This document shows, in pieces, positions 51,570-59,342 of a DNA stretch of 64,000 nucleotides. The stretch is taken from positions 47,605-111,604 of the forward strand of contig JBEEFW010000103.1 in assembly GCA_041166385.1 (NCBI GenBank), given 5' to 3'. A program made the translations under genes and the position numbers. Position 1 is the stretch's first letter. Every line of letters starts with the position of its first letter. The notes below the pieces were generated by a model. It was not told the DNA's origin. It searched no databases and saw nothing but the letters and a program-made list of their open reading frames with translations. The stretch comes from DASUCS01 sp041166385 (lineage in GTDB: Bacteria > Actinomycetota > Acidimicrobiia > Acidimicrobiales > JACDCH01).

Positions 51570-51687
51570 GACGTCTCCTTTTCAGTGAGCGATCCTGTTT
51601 GGCTTGCCCATGTGGCGGGGGAACCCAAACATCAGGGCGGCCGCTAACGTCGCTTGCGGCCCAGTTGTTCAAGCGAAGGATTGTTGG

Positions 51688-52083
51688 GTGAACGAGCGCG
51701 CTGACGGACTGATCGAGCTGGTTTTGCCCGCGGACACGCGCCTTGTGCGCGTCGCGCGCCTCGTTGCCAGCGGTGTTGCCACGACAGCCGGCTTCGATGT
51801 TGACGAAGTCGAAGACCTGCGGATTGCGGTCGACGAGGTCTGTACCGCGCTCGTCGAAGGCGGCGATGGCTCGCCGTTGCTACTCGGCTTCGATCTCGGC
51901 GATGGCGAGGTCACCGTCGTCGGAAGCACGAAGGCGTCGAGTGGAGTGGCATTCGAGCCCGATCGACTCGCGCTGAGCCGCCAGATCTTGGCCGTCGTCG
52001 TCGACGAACACGACATCAGTGCGGACCACGGCCAGATCAGCGTGCGCGTGAACAAACGGCGCATCAACAACGATGGTGGATGA
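51688..52083 (+). CDS. RsbW-type anti-sigma factor (HATPase)
   Basis: 131 residues from GTG 51688, with AAGGA eight bases upstream; the in-frame extension to 51604 is not conserved-looking. The GHKL ATPase core includes DVDEVEDLRIAVDEVCTALV, where the usual Asn of the N-box is Thr, as in some actinobacterial anti-sigma factors, and DRLALSRQILAVVVDEHDIS. It would bind and hold the sigma factor encoded by the overlapping next gene and phosphorylate an antagonist. Confidence 0.87.
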   Translation: MNERADGLIELVLPADTRLVRVARLVASGVATTAGFDVDEVEDLRIAVDEVCTALVEGGDGSPLLLGFDLGDGEVTVVGSTKASSGVAFEPDRLALSRQILAVVVDEHDISADHGQISVRVNKRRINNDGG

Positions 52084-52885
52084 AGCGAGCGGCGACGACG
52101 CCGCCATCGACAAGGCAGCCGCGACGCGCGCCGAGCGCGCGGCGGCCGCCGCCGAGGCCGACATCCAATTCCGGCGTCTGCGGGAGACCGGCGACCGTCA
52201 ACTGCGCAATGAGCTCATCGAGCAGCACCGGTGGGTCGCAATCCATTGTGCCCGTCGCTTCGATCGCCGCGGCGAGCCGCTCGACGACCTCATCCAGGTG
52301 GGACAACTCGGCCTGCTGAAAGCGGTGCAGCGATTCGATCCTGAAGTCGGTGTGTCGTTCGCCAGCTACGCCATTCCGACGGTGATGGGTGAACTTCGGC
52401 GCCACTTCCGCGACGCGACGTGGGCCGTCAAGGTGCCGAGGCGCGTGAAGGACCTGCACGTCGACCTCGGAAACGCGGTCGATTTCCTTGCGGCTGAGAA
52501 CGGGCACCCTCCCACGCCCGACGAGATCGCCGAGCACCTCGGTGTCACGGTTGACGCGATCCTGGAAGCGATCGAAGCGGGCGGCGCGTATCGCACGTCG
52601 CCACTCGTCAGCGCGAACGACGACGACGATGGTCGACGTGAGACGAAGGCGTTGCGCACCGACGACGCATTGCTCGACGGTTCAGACGACCGACTCCTCG
52701 TGCGCCAGTTGCTCGAGACACTGCCCGAGCGCGAACGCACGATCGTCGAGTTGCGTTTCTATGCCGGGTTGAGCCAGAGCGAGATCGCTGACCAGGTGGG
52801 AGTCAGCCAGGTGCACGTGTCACGGTTGTTGCGCAGCAGCCTGAGCGCGCTGCAGCGCGCCGCCGGCGATCGGCTCGCGGACTAG
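52073..52885 (+). CDS. SigB/SigF-type RNA polymerase sigma factor
   Basis: 270 residues with region 2 (VAIHCARRFDRRGEPLDDLI, QVGQLGLLKAVQRFDP, FASYAIPTVMGELRRHFRD), region 3 (PRRVKDLHVDLGNAVDF, HPPTPDEIAEHLGVTVDAIL) and region 4 (LPERERTIVELRFYAGLSQSE, QVGVSQVHVSRLLRSSLSAL). This is the stress/sporulation sigma class regulated by partner switching. Its ATG overlaps the end of the anti-sigma gene by 11 bases. Confidence 0.95.
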   Translation: MVDEASGDDAAIDKAAATRAERAAAAAEADIQFRRLRETGDRQLRNELIEQHRWVAIHCARRFDRRGEPLDDLIQVGQLGLLKAVQRFDPEVGVSFASYAIPTVMGELRRHFRDATWAVKVPRRVKDLHVDLGNAVDFLAAENGHPPTPDEIAEHLGVTVDAILEAIEAGGAYRTSPLVSANDDDDGRRETKALRTDDALLDGSDDRLLVRQLLETLPERERTIVELRFYAGLSQSEIADQVGVSQVHVSRLLRSSLSALQRAAGDRLAD

Positions 52886-52889
52886 GCGG

Positions 52890-53222
52890 TCACTCGCCCG
52901 ACAGCAGATCGCGCGTGCCGGTCATGTCGAGCACCCGCTCGACGGCCGGGCTGAGGTTCGTGAGGTGCAATCGGGTCCCCGCGCTCTCGAGCTGTTCGCG
53001 AGCGGTGAGCAGCGCCCGCAGGCCCGACGAATCGATGAAGCTCAGCGCGCTGACGTCGACGATCACGGAGGTGGCACCTCGACCCGACAACGCGGCGAGT
53101 TCCGCGGCCACCTCGTCGGATCGATCGAGGTCGAGCTCACCCTGGATCGCGACGCGAGCGACCCCATCCTCCACGGCGGTTGCGACGTTGAGCGGGGCGT
53201 CGTCGGTCACGGTCTGGACCAT
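52890..53222 (-). CDS. STAS anti-sigma factor antagonist (RsbV/SpoIIAA type)
   Basis: 110 residues from ATG 53222 (ATG 53258 is an alternative). Pattern: VARVAIQGELDLDRSDEVAAEL, VSALSFIDSSGLRALLTARE, with the phosphorylatable Ser65/66 in IDSSGLRAL. Unphosphorylated antagonist binds the RsbW-type protein and frees sigma. It is convergent with the sigma gene, four bases between stops, which is unlike the usual rsbV-rsbW-sig order. Confidence 0.92.
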   Translation of the reverse strand: MVQTVTDDAPLNVATAVEDGVARVAIQGELDLDRSDEVAAELAALSGRGATSVIVDVSALSFIDSSGLRALLTAREQLESAGTRLHLTNLSPAVERVLDMTGTRDLLSGE

Positions 53223-53357
53223 ATCCCGCCCTCTGGGGTCCTGAGAGCGAGAGCTCATAGGCAATCTGTCCGGTCGATCAGATGGTGGGTGCGCAGAATG
53301 ACCTGACTTCTGTCAATCGCTGGACGATCAGGGCACGAGCGGAGGACACTGGAGGCC

Positions 53358-54203
53358 GTGATCGATGTCGACCTCTTCGAGCTCCCCGCCGATCATCCTG
53401 GAGTCGCCGACCACGCGTACCGCGCCAGGCGCGCGGCGATCGCCGAGGTCGCGGCCCGGTTCCAGCGCGGTCAGCCGATTCCGAACGTCACGTACATCGA
53501 GGAGGAGGACGAGGTCTGGCGCACGGTGTCGGCCGAACTCGCGCGCAAACACGAGCGCTACGCCTGCACGGCGTATGTGGAGGGAGCCGAACGCCTCGCG
53601 CTGCGATCCGATCGCGTGCCGCAGTTGCAAGAGGTCAGCGACCAGTTGCACTCGCTCACCGGCTTTCGCGTCGAACCCGTGGGCGGGCTCGTTCCGACAC
53701 GAGTGTTTTACGGCGCATTGGCGGATCGGTCGTTCTTGTCGACGCAATACGTGCGCCATCACAGTGTGCCCTTCTACACACCTGAGCCCGACGTGATCCA
53801 TGAGGTGGTCGGGCATTGCAACTCGCTCGCGCACCCTGCGTTCGCCGAGCTCTATCGGCTCGCAGGAGAGGCATCGCGGCGCTGTGAGTCCGAGGAGGCG
53901 CTGGAGTTCTTCAGTCGCGTCTTCTGGTTCAGCCTCGAGTTCGGCGTGGTGTGGGAGAACGGCGAACTGCGCACCTACGGCGCGGGACTGCTCTCGTCGT
54001 ACGCGGAGATCGAGTTGTTCCGCGATGCGGAGATCCGTCCCATCGACATCCGAGCGATGGGGTCGACGGCCTACGACATCACGCATTACCAGCCGTTGTT
54101 GTTCGCGGCGGCGTCGTTCTCGCAGGCTGTCGACGCGTTGTCGGGGTTCTTCGCGAGTTACGACGACGACGCGTTCGTGCGCTTCGCTTCCGCCGCCGCG
54201 TAG
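53358..54203 (+). CDS. phhA: Phenylalanine 4-monooxygenase (aromatic amino acid hydroxylase)
   Basis: 281 residues from GTG 53358. Iron ligands are His148 and His153 in DVIHEVVGH and Glu194 in FWFSLEFGV, with the correct spacing (5 and 41). Other motifs are RHHSVPFYTPEPD and IRPIDIRAMGSTAYDITHYQPLLF. It hydroxylates phenylalanine to tyrosine using O2 and a pterin. Its C-terminus overlaps the convergent SDR gene by 46 nt. Confidence 0.94.
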   Translation: MIDVDLFELPADHPGVADHAYRARRAAIAEVAARFQRGQPIPNVTYIEEEDEVWRTVSAELARKHERYACTAYVEGAERLALRSDRVPQLQEVSDQLHSLTGFRVEPVGGLVPTRVFYGALADRSFLSTQYVRHHSVPFYTPEPDVIHEVVGHCNSLAHPAFAELYRLAGEASRRCESEEALEFFSRVFWFSLEFGVVWENGELRTYGAGLLSSYAEIELFRDAEIRPIDIRAMGSTAYDITHYQPLLFAAASFSQAVDALSGFFASYDDDAFVRFASAAA

Positions 54204-54961
54204 CGCCGCAGACCCCACCTCATCGGGCGACTGACCAACGGATAGAACGCGCCCACCGCGCCGAAGCGTCGAGGCACGGTCGCGTGCACCGTTCCCCGCT
54301 CGATCATCCGCACGATGCCGTCGGCCACACGGCTTGCGGGAAACAGCTTGCCCTTGTACTCGTTGCCGGTGTGCTCCCAGATCTCGGTGTCGATCGGGCC
54401 GGGACTGAGCACACCGACGTGCACGCCTGTTCCGGCCAACCCGACGGAGAGGCCATGCGACCACCTCGACAGTGCGGCTTTCGATGCCCCGTAGGCGGGC
54501 TCGTCAGGAGTGGGCACATAGCCCGCCACCGAGGTGACATTCACAATCGAGCCCTGGCCGCTGGCGATCATGCCGGGGAGTACGGCGGCGGCGACGTAGA
54601 TCGCGCCGAAGAAGTTGACGCCCATGACGGCCTCGACGTCGTCAGCGGCGCGGTGCAGCGGGTCCTCGGGTGGGCTGACGCCGGCGTTGTTCACCAGGAT
54701 GTCGACCCGGCCGAAGCGAGTGAGCGCTTCATCGACGAGCTCCCCGGCGAACGAGCGTCGGGACACATCTCCAGCGTGCGCCACGCTCGCCTCGCTGTGC
54801 CGACGGCACGCCGCAATGGTCTCGGCGAGCCGATCCTCCCGGCGGGCCACACCGATGACGGTCGCCCCTCGCTCCGCCAGCCGAACCGCAGTGGCGGCGC
54901 CGATCCCGGACGATGCCCCCGTGACGATGGCGATCGATCCCTTGAGCTCCACGGTCGACAC
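54158..54961 (-). CDS. Short-chain dehydrogenase/reductase
   Basis: 267 residues: NAD(P)-binding TGASSGIGAATAVRLAERGA, NNAG motif in DILVNNAGVSP, catalytic Ser in VNVTSVAGYVP and Tyr-Lys in PAYGASKAALSRW, then PGPIDTE. The Arg residues after the first strand (ARREDRL) suggest NADPH. The C-terminal extension (FYPLVSRPMRWGLRRYAA) may bind membranes. Substrate is unknown. Confidence 0.93.
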   Translation of the reverse strand: MSTVELKGSIAIVTGASSGIGAATAVRLAERGATVIGVARREDRLAETIAACRRHSEASVAHAGDVSRRSFAGELVDEALTRFGRVDILVNNAGVSPPEDPLHRAADDVEAVMGVNFFGAIYVAAAVLPGMIASGQGSIVNVTSVAGYVPTPDEPAYGASKAALSRWSHGLSVGLAGTGVHVGVLSPGPIDTEIWEHTGNEYKGKLFPASRVADGIVRMIERGTVHATVPRRFGAVGAFYPLVSRPMRWGLRRYAAAEAKRTNASSS

Positions 54962-54976
54962 GGTAGGTCCTCGACC

Positions 54977-54995
54977 TCTTAAGCCCGTCTTGACC
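54977..54995 (+). promoter_or_regulatory. Possible 11-nt direct repeat upstream of the Ser/Asp-rich gene
   Basis: TCTTAAGC (54977-54984) and TCTTGACC (54988-54995) are imperfect repeats exactly 11 nt apart, 70 nt before the first Ser/Asp-rich protein gene. The spacing fits an OmpR-type dimer, but the match is short and weaker than the site at 57556-57574. Confidence 0.3.
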
Positions 54996-55065
54996 TCCGG
55001 CAGACGTGCCCGAGACCTGCCTCATCGCACTATGAGCTCACCCCAACCCAAGGAGTTCCAGTCTC

Positions 55066-55521
55066 ATGAACCGTCTACTCAAGCTGCCCGTACTGCTCGG
55101 CGTAGGCATCGGCGCCCTCGCGCTCGGCGGCGTCGCCGTTGCCGCCGCGAGCAGCTCTGGTGGAGCATCCATTCGCCCGGCTGCCGTTGTGTCACAACAG
55201 TCGACGTCCTCCACGAGCGACGACTCGACGTCCTCCACAAGCGATGACTTCTCGTCGAGCGACGACACCCAGTCGTCCAACGACGATCCCGCGTCGCATG
55301 ACCTGAACGACGACCACGGCGGCAACCGCGGCCCCGGCAACTCGGGAGTCGACAACAGCGGCCCGGGGAACGCCGAGGACCGCAGCTCGTCCAGCGACGA
55401 CAACAGCTCGTCCAGTGACGACGACAACAGCTCGTCCAGCGATGACGACAACAGCTCGTCGAGCGACGATCACGGTGGCCGTGGTCATGGGGGCGGCGAC
55501 GACGGTCCCGGCCACGACTGA
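55066..55521 (+). CDS. Exported Ser/Asp-rich repeat protein
   Basis: 151 residues. The signal peptide is clear (MNRLLKLPVLLGVGIGALAL, then AVAAASSSGG). The mature chain is low complexity: DSTSSTSDD, an Asn/Pro/Gly stretch (GNRGPGNSGVDNSGPGN), repeats of NSSSSDDD, and a Gly/His end (DHGGRGHGGG). Such acidic repeats can bind calcium or other cations; function is unknown. It is the first of two such proteins flanking a two-component system, and is convergent with the kinase gene. Confidence 0.82.
   Translation: MNRLLKLPVLLGVGIGALALGGVAVAAASSSGGASIRPAAVVSQQSTSSTSDDSTSSTSDDFSSSDDTQSSNDDPASHDLNDDHGGNRGPGNSGVDNSGPGNAEDRSSSSDDNSSSSDDDNSSSSDDDNSSSSDDHGGRGHGGGDDGPGHD
55381..55473 (+). repeat. 24-nt tandem coding repeat (NSSSSDDD)
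   Basis: Three 24-nt units (55402-55425, 55426-55449, 55450-55473) and a 21-nt partial unit (55381-55401) encode the Asn-Ser4-Asp3 repeat. Units differ by one to three bases, so copy number may vary between strains by slippage. Confidence 0.85.
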
Positions 55522-55532
55522 ACATCAAGCGG

Positions 55533-55550
55533 CCGCTCGTGGTTGAGCGG
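55533..55550. terminator. Hairpin between Ser/Asp-rich gene and kinase gene
   Basis: CCGCTC (55533-55538) pairs with GAGCGG (55545-55550) around GTGGTT, between convergent stop codons. It is modest, six base pairs, without a U-tract. Confidence 0.5.
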
Positions 55551-55556
55551 TAGCAG

Positions 55557-56831
55557 CTAGCGAGCCGAGCTCGGGAGCGTCAGCGAGATGCTGGCGCCTC
55601 CGAGCTCGCTTCGCGTGATGCGCAGTGTGCCGCCGGCGGTTTCGACGGTGCGCCTCGCAATGTCGAGCCCGAGACCGGTCGATCGCCCTCCGCTACGCCC
55701 GCGTTCGAGGTCCGTGTCGTCGATGCCCGCACCGGCGTCGTCGATGCTCAGCCTTGCTTCCGCGTCACCATTCTTGTGAAGAGCGACGGCGAAGGCGGTG
55801 CCGTCGGGAGTGTGCTCGAACACATTGCCGAGCAGTGCGTCGAGTGCCGCTTCGAGCTCTCCAGCGGTCGCGGCGACAAACATCGGCCCGATGGCGAGAT
55901 CGGCTCGCAGGACACGGCCCTGGTCTTCGGCCAGCGCACTCCAGAACGCGACCCGGCTCGCGGCGACCGTGGCGAGATCGGCCCGAACGCCTACTTCGGA
56001 GGTGATCGGGCGGCGAGCTTCGGTGATCACCGCAGTGACTGCGCCTTCGAGCTCATCCGTCGCGGCCCTCAGACGCTCACGCGCCTCGGTATCCGTGACC
56101 GTGTCCGTCTCGAGTCGCAGGACCGTCAGCGGCGTGCGCAGCCGGTGCGACAGGTCGGCGACGAGCTCGCGCTCGGCCGCCAGCAACTCACCCACGCGGC
56201 CGGCGAGCAGGTTGAACGCCTGCGCAACCGCGGCCACCTCCTGCGGCCCCTCGGGCTCCACCCGCTGTGCGAGGTCGCCGTCGCCGAGTCGCTCGGCTGC
56301 ACCCGCAAGCCGCCGCATCGGTCGCACCATCGACGCGCCCAAGCGATCGGATACGGCCACGGCCCCGAGCACGAGCACGATGCCGAGTCCGACCAGAATG
56401 GCGGTGGCACGGTTCACCCCTTTGGTGAGCAGCGCGTCAGGAACCCACACGCGCGCGACGTTGATGCCTGTACTGCCGGCGACGGGTAGGAAGACCGCGG
56501 TCCCTCCTGGATGCGAGGCGGAGAACGACTCACCTCGCTGAGCCAATGCGAGGTCGTCGTCGTGGGGGATGTCTGGACCGACCTCCGCTCCGGAGGCGAG
56601 CACCACCGTCAGTCGGCCGTCCCGCCCGGAAGCCGTGCTGGCCACCGCCGTTGCCAGGTCCGGTTCCGACGAGGTCACGGAGACGAAGGCCGCGAAGGCG
56701 GCGTCGCGCTCGGCGTTGGTGACGGCGCGGTCGCGGGCGACCGTGCGCACGAGAATCACCAGCGGAACCAAGAAGGCGATGGTCACCATCAACGCGATGG
56801 CCGCGGCGACGACGATGAGCCGGCGCCGCAT
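55557..56831 (-). CDS. Sensor histidine kinase
   Basis: 424 residues from ATG 56831 (TGATG overlap with the regulator stop); the longer in-frame leader is a shadow. Two transmembrane helices (about 5-30 and 142-160) bound an outer sensor domain of about 110 residues. A HAMP region (ASMVRPMRRLAGAAERLGDG) leads to the H-box His229 (VADLSHRLRTPLTVLRLE). The ATPase domain has N-box GNVFEHTPDG, then DDAGAGIDDTDLERG and GRSTGLGLDIARRTVE. It faces the outside, consistent with sensing the envelope. Confidence 0.95.
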   Translation of the reverse strand: MRRRLIVVAAAIALMVTIAFLVPLVILVRTVARDRAVTNAERDAAFAAFVSVTSSEPDLATAVASTASGRDGRLTVVLASGAEVGPDIPHDDDLALAQRGESFSASHPGGTAVFLPVAGSTGINVARVWVPDALLTKGVNRATAILVGLGIVLVLGAVAVSDRLGASMVRPMRRLAGAAERLGDGDLAQRVEPEGPQEVAAVAQAFNLLAGRVGELLAAERELVADLSHRLRTPLTVLRLETDTVTDTEARERLRAATDELEGAVTAVITEARRPITSEVGVRADLATVAASRVAFWSALAEDQGRVLRADLAIGPMFVAATAGELEAALDALLGNVFEHTPDGTAFAVALHKNGDAEARLSIDDAGAGIDDTDLERGRSGGRSTGLGLDIARRTVETAGGTLRITRSELGGASISLTLPSSAR

Positions 56832-57514
56832 CAGTCTTCGGGAACGACGAGTTTGAGGCCGACGCCTCGCACGGTGTGCAGGAAGCGGGGGGCGGCTGCC
56901 GACTCGCCGAGCTTTCGTCGTAACCAAGACATGTGCACATCCACGGTCTTGTCGCCGCCGCCATAGGGCTGCCGCCACACCTCGGCGAGCACATCGCGGC
57001 GCGTCACCACTTCGCCCTCGCGACGAGCGAGGTAGGCAAGCAGGTCGAATTCCTTCCGGCTCAGCTCGAGTGGCTTGCCGCTCAGTGTCACGTCGCGGCT
57101 GGTGGTGTCGATGCGCAGCTCACCGACTTCGAGCACCGCGCTGGTGGCGGTCTCGTTCGACCGACGCAACACGGCCCGCAACCTCGCCTCCAGTTGATCG
57201 ACGGAGAAGGGCTTGACCACGTAGTCGTCCGCGCCTGCATCGAGCAGCCGGACGATCTCGGCCTCGTCGTCTCGCGCGGTGGCGATCACGATCGGCACCG
57301 CGCTGACCGCTCGCAGCATCTTGAGGAGCTCACTACCGTCGAGATCCGGCAGCCCGAGATCGAGGACCACGACCTCAGGGGTCCACTCGACGATGTCTCG
57401 CAGTGCCTCCATCGCGGTGCCCGCGGCGCGCACGGAATGGCCGCGCTCGGAGAGCTCGCGCACGACCCTCTCGCGGATGCGGTGATCGTCCTCGACGATG
57501 AAGATCGCGGCCAC
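56831..57514 (-). CDS. OmpR-family response regulator
   Basis: 227 residues: receiver with Asp52 (VVVLDLGLPDLDGSELL), Asp9/Asp10 (FIVEDDHRIR) and Lys101 (DDYVVKPFSVDQLEARL), then a winged-helix domain (GKPLELSRKEFDLLAYLARR, VVTRRDVLAEVWRQPYGGGDKTVDVHMSWLRRKL, FLHTVRGVGLKLV). It pairs with the following kinase gene and is divergent from the second Ser/Asp-rich exported protein. Confidence 0.96.
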   Translation of the reverse strand: MAAIFIVEDDHRIRERVVRELSERGHSVRAAGTAMEALRDIVEWTPEVVVLDLGLPDLDGSELLKMLRAVSAVPIVIATARDDEAEIVRLLDAGADDYVVKPFSVDQLEARLRAVLRRSNETATSAVLEVGELRIDTTSRDVTLSGKPLELSRKEFDLLAYLARREGEVVTRRDVLAEVWRQPYGGGDKTVDVHMSWLRRKLGESAAAPRFLHTVRGVGLKLVVPED

Positions 57515-57520
57515 GGTGTC

Positions 57521-57574
57521 ACCCTAAGGCGCACCGGAGGTCCATCCTTGGGCGCTTAGCGTCGATTTAGGGTC
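57521..57574. promoter_or_regulatory. TTAGGGT-type motifs in the regulator/exported-protein promoter
   Basis: TTAGCGTC (57556-57563) and TTAGGGTC (57567-57574) are direct repeats 11 nt apart on the plus strand. A further TTAGGGT lies in inverted orientation (ACCCTAA, 57521-57527), seven bases from the regulator start codon. This arrangement is expected for an OmpR-type regulator controlling itself and the divergent gene; direct proof is absent. Confidence 0.55.
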
Positions 57575-57616
57575 CGCTTGAACACGGACGGGCTCCCCGT
57601 CCGCCATCCTTGGACG

Positions 57617-58156
57617 ATGCGCCACACGGGACTGCTTATCGCCGGCTGGGCCGTCGCGACCGTGCTCGCGCTCATCCTCGGAATCCAAGCGGTGAGCGCG
57701 ATCTCGGCCTCCGTGACGAGCTCGCCGACAGCGTCGCTGTCGCCCGCCTCGGTCAAGGCCGCGCTCGCTCAGACGAGCTCCTCCGAGGACTCGTCGTCGT
57801 CATCGGACGATGGGTCGTCATCGTCATCCGGGGGTGATGATCACGGCGGTCAGCAATCTCAAAACTCGTCATCCGACGTGACGGCCTCGTCCAGCGAGGA
57901 CAGCTCTGTGGCGAGCAGCGCAGCCGTCGTGGCGCCGCCGGAGGATCGCACGTACCAGCTCATCGGTGGGACCGTCGGCGTCCGCTTCGAGAACGGCGAG
58001 GCACACCTTCTCTGGGCGACGCAGAACGCCGGCTATTCGGTCGAGTCGAGTGGCAGCTCGTCCAACGTCGACGTCCGCTTCGAGAGCGACAGTCATGAGT
58101 CGCGCTTGAAGGCGTACTGGGACAACGGCCCGCAAGCTGAGACCGAGGAGAAGTAG
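57617..58156 (+). CDS. Exported Ser/Asp-rich protein with conserved C-terminal domain
   Basis: 179 residues from ATG 57617; upstream in-frame codons to TTG 57578 lack signal-peptide character. It has a signal peptide/anchor (LLIAGWAVATVLALILGIQAV), a Ser/Asp/Gly low-complexity middle (SSEDSSSSSDDGSSSSS), and a distinct C-terminal domain (YQLIGGTVGVRFENGEAHLL, WATQNAGYSVESS, VRFESDSHESRLKAYWDNGP). This last domain is one I recall from actinobacterial proteins next to two-component systems. It is divergent from the regulator gene and probably controlled by it. Confidence 0.87.
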   Translation: MRHTGLLIAGWAVATVLALILGIQAVSAISASVTSSPTASLSPASVKAALAQTSSSEDSSSSSDDGSSSSSGGDDHGGQQSQNSSSDVTASSSEDSSVASSAAVVAPPEDRTYQLIGGTVGVRFENGEAHLLWATQNAGYSVESSGSSSNVDVRFESDSHESRLKAYWDNGPQAETEEK

Positions 58157-58163
58157 CGGTACC

Positions 58164-59342
58164 TCACTCGTCAGGGAACTGCGCCCACCAGGCTGACAGC
58201 GAAGCGGCCGCTGCGAGAAACAGACGGCGATGACCGGGATCGGCGTCGGCGGCGTCGAAGCAGGCGAGCGTGTACTTCACGAGATGGGCGTCGTGATGCA
58301 ACGCGGCGCGGGTGGCGAGTTCGGTGACGATTCCGTCGAGGTCTGCTTCCGGTGCATGCCACACCATCGAGGCCGCGGTGGCCTGTCCGGCTTCGATGGC
58401 CTCGGTCAGATCGGTCGTCGCCGTGCGCTCAGGCTCGAACGCGGCATCGAGCTGGCGTTCGCCGAGCGCGGCGCGGAAGCCGACGACATGTGTGGACGCG
58501 ACCGCGACAGCCGTGCGCGGCTCCGAGCCATGACCGGCGAGCGCGATGACGGCCTGCGGCATGGTGAGGCAGTGGCTCCAGCCGTACGGCGCCTGGTCAG
58601 GCGACTCCTGCAGCATGGACAGCGCCGCGATCCGTGCGAGGTCGCGTCCAGCTGACGCGGGGTCGCCACCGATGACTCCGGCGAGCAACTTCGCGGCGAT
58701 GCCGCTCTCCTCCGCCTGGTTCATGATCGGAAAGATGAAGTTGTTGCCCGGAAGCCCCAGTATCGGTACGTCGAGGAGCGCGGTCTCCAGCGTGGTCGGC
58801 GTTGCGACACCGTCGGTGGGGTCGTCGAACCAGCGCAGCTGCCAATCAGGATGACGAGCGAGCTCGCGCGCTGGCCCGCGCACGATCGTGACGGGAACGT
58901 CGGCGGCCAGCGCGACGCGGGGGAGGAGGTACAGCAGGATGCTGGCGTGCGCGGCGGCGGCCAGTGATGCCGCGACGGGTTGTGCGAGGAGTGTTCGGAG
59001 CTCGGTCGCCGTGACGTGTTCGCCGACCCATTGTGCGATCCGGTCGACGTCGTCGAGGTCGCCGGCCGCCAACGCCGCGACGAAGCGAGAGACCCCTTCT
59101 GCGACCGTGTCGGCGTCGATCGGCGCGGGCGGTTCGACCGGATCGCCCGCCGCGGTGTACTCCGCTGCGAGCCCTCGGATCCGAGCACGCGCGGCGTCAC
59201 GCGATGACGGGTGAACGTAGGGGAGCAGGCCGGCTCGAGCGAGCAACTCGAGCGGCGCATGGAGCACGAACGAGTCGGCGGGCGCGGACTTGGGCACGGC
59301 GAGGAGCGCGCCGACCTCCGCGACGAGTGCTAGGTCGTCCAA
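58164..59342 (-). CDS. Uncharacterised actinobacterial protein
   Basis: 392 residues starting at TTG 59342, which overlaps the upstream gene by 13 bases; a GTG at 59297 is the alternative. Predicted largely helical, without membrane segments. Distinct phrases are ADSFVLHAPLELLARAGLLP, LRTLLAQPVAASLAAAAHA, LGLPGNNFIFPIMNQAEESG, ESPDQAPYGWSHCLTMPQAV and HHDAHLVKYTLACFDAADAD. His/Cys residues (GWSHCLTMP, ALHHDAHLVKY) could ligate a metal or act catalytically; questin-oxidase-like enzymes are a loose possibility. Confidence 0.7.
   Translation of the reverse strand: MDDLALVAEVGALLAVPKSAPADSFVLHAPLELLARAGLLPYVHPSSRDAARARIRGLAAEYTAAGDPVEPPAPIDADTVAEGVSRFVAALAAGDLDDVDRIAQWVGEHVTATELRTLLAQPVAASLAAAAHASILLYLLPRVALAADVPVTIVRGPARELARHPDWQLRWFDDPTDGVATPTTLETALLDVPILGLPGNNFIFPIMNQAEESGIAAKLLAGVIGGDPASAGRDLARIAALSMLQESPDQAPYGWSHCLTMPQAVIALAGHGSEPRTAVAVASTHVVGFRAALGERQLDAAFEPERTATTDLTEAIEAGQATAASMVWHAPEADLDGIVTELATRAALHHDAHLVKYTLACFDAADADPGHRRLFLAAAASLSAWWAQFPDE

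Noticed and set aside
55200..55480. Ser/Asp repeats considered as a CRISPR array
   Set aside because: Units are in frame and directly adjacent, without spacers, and encode an exported protein.
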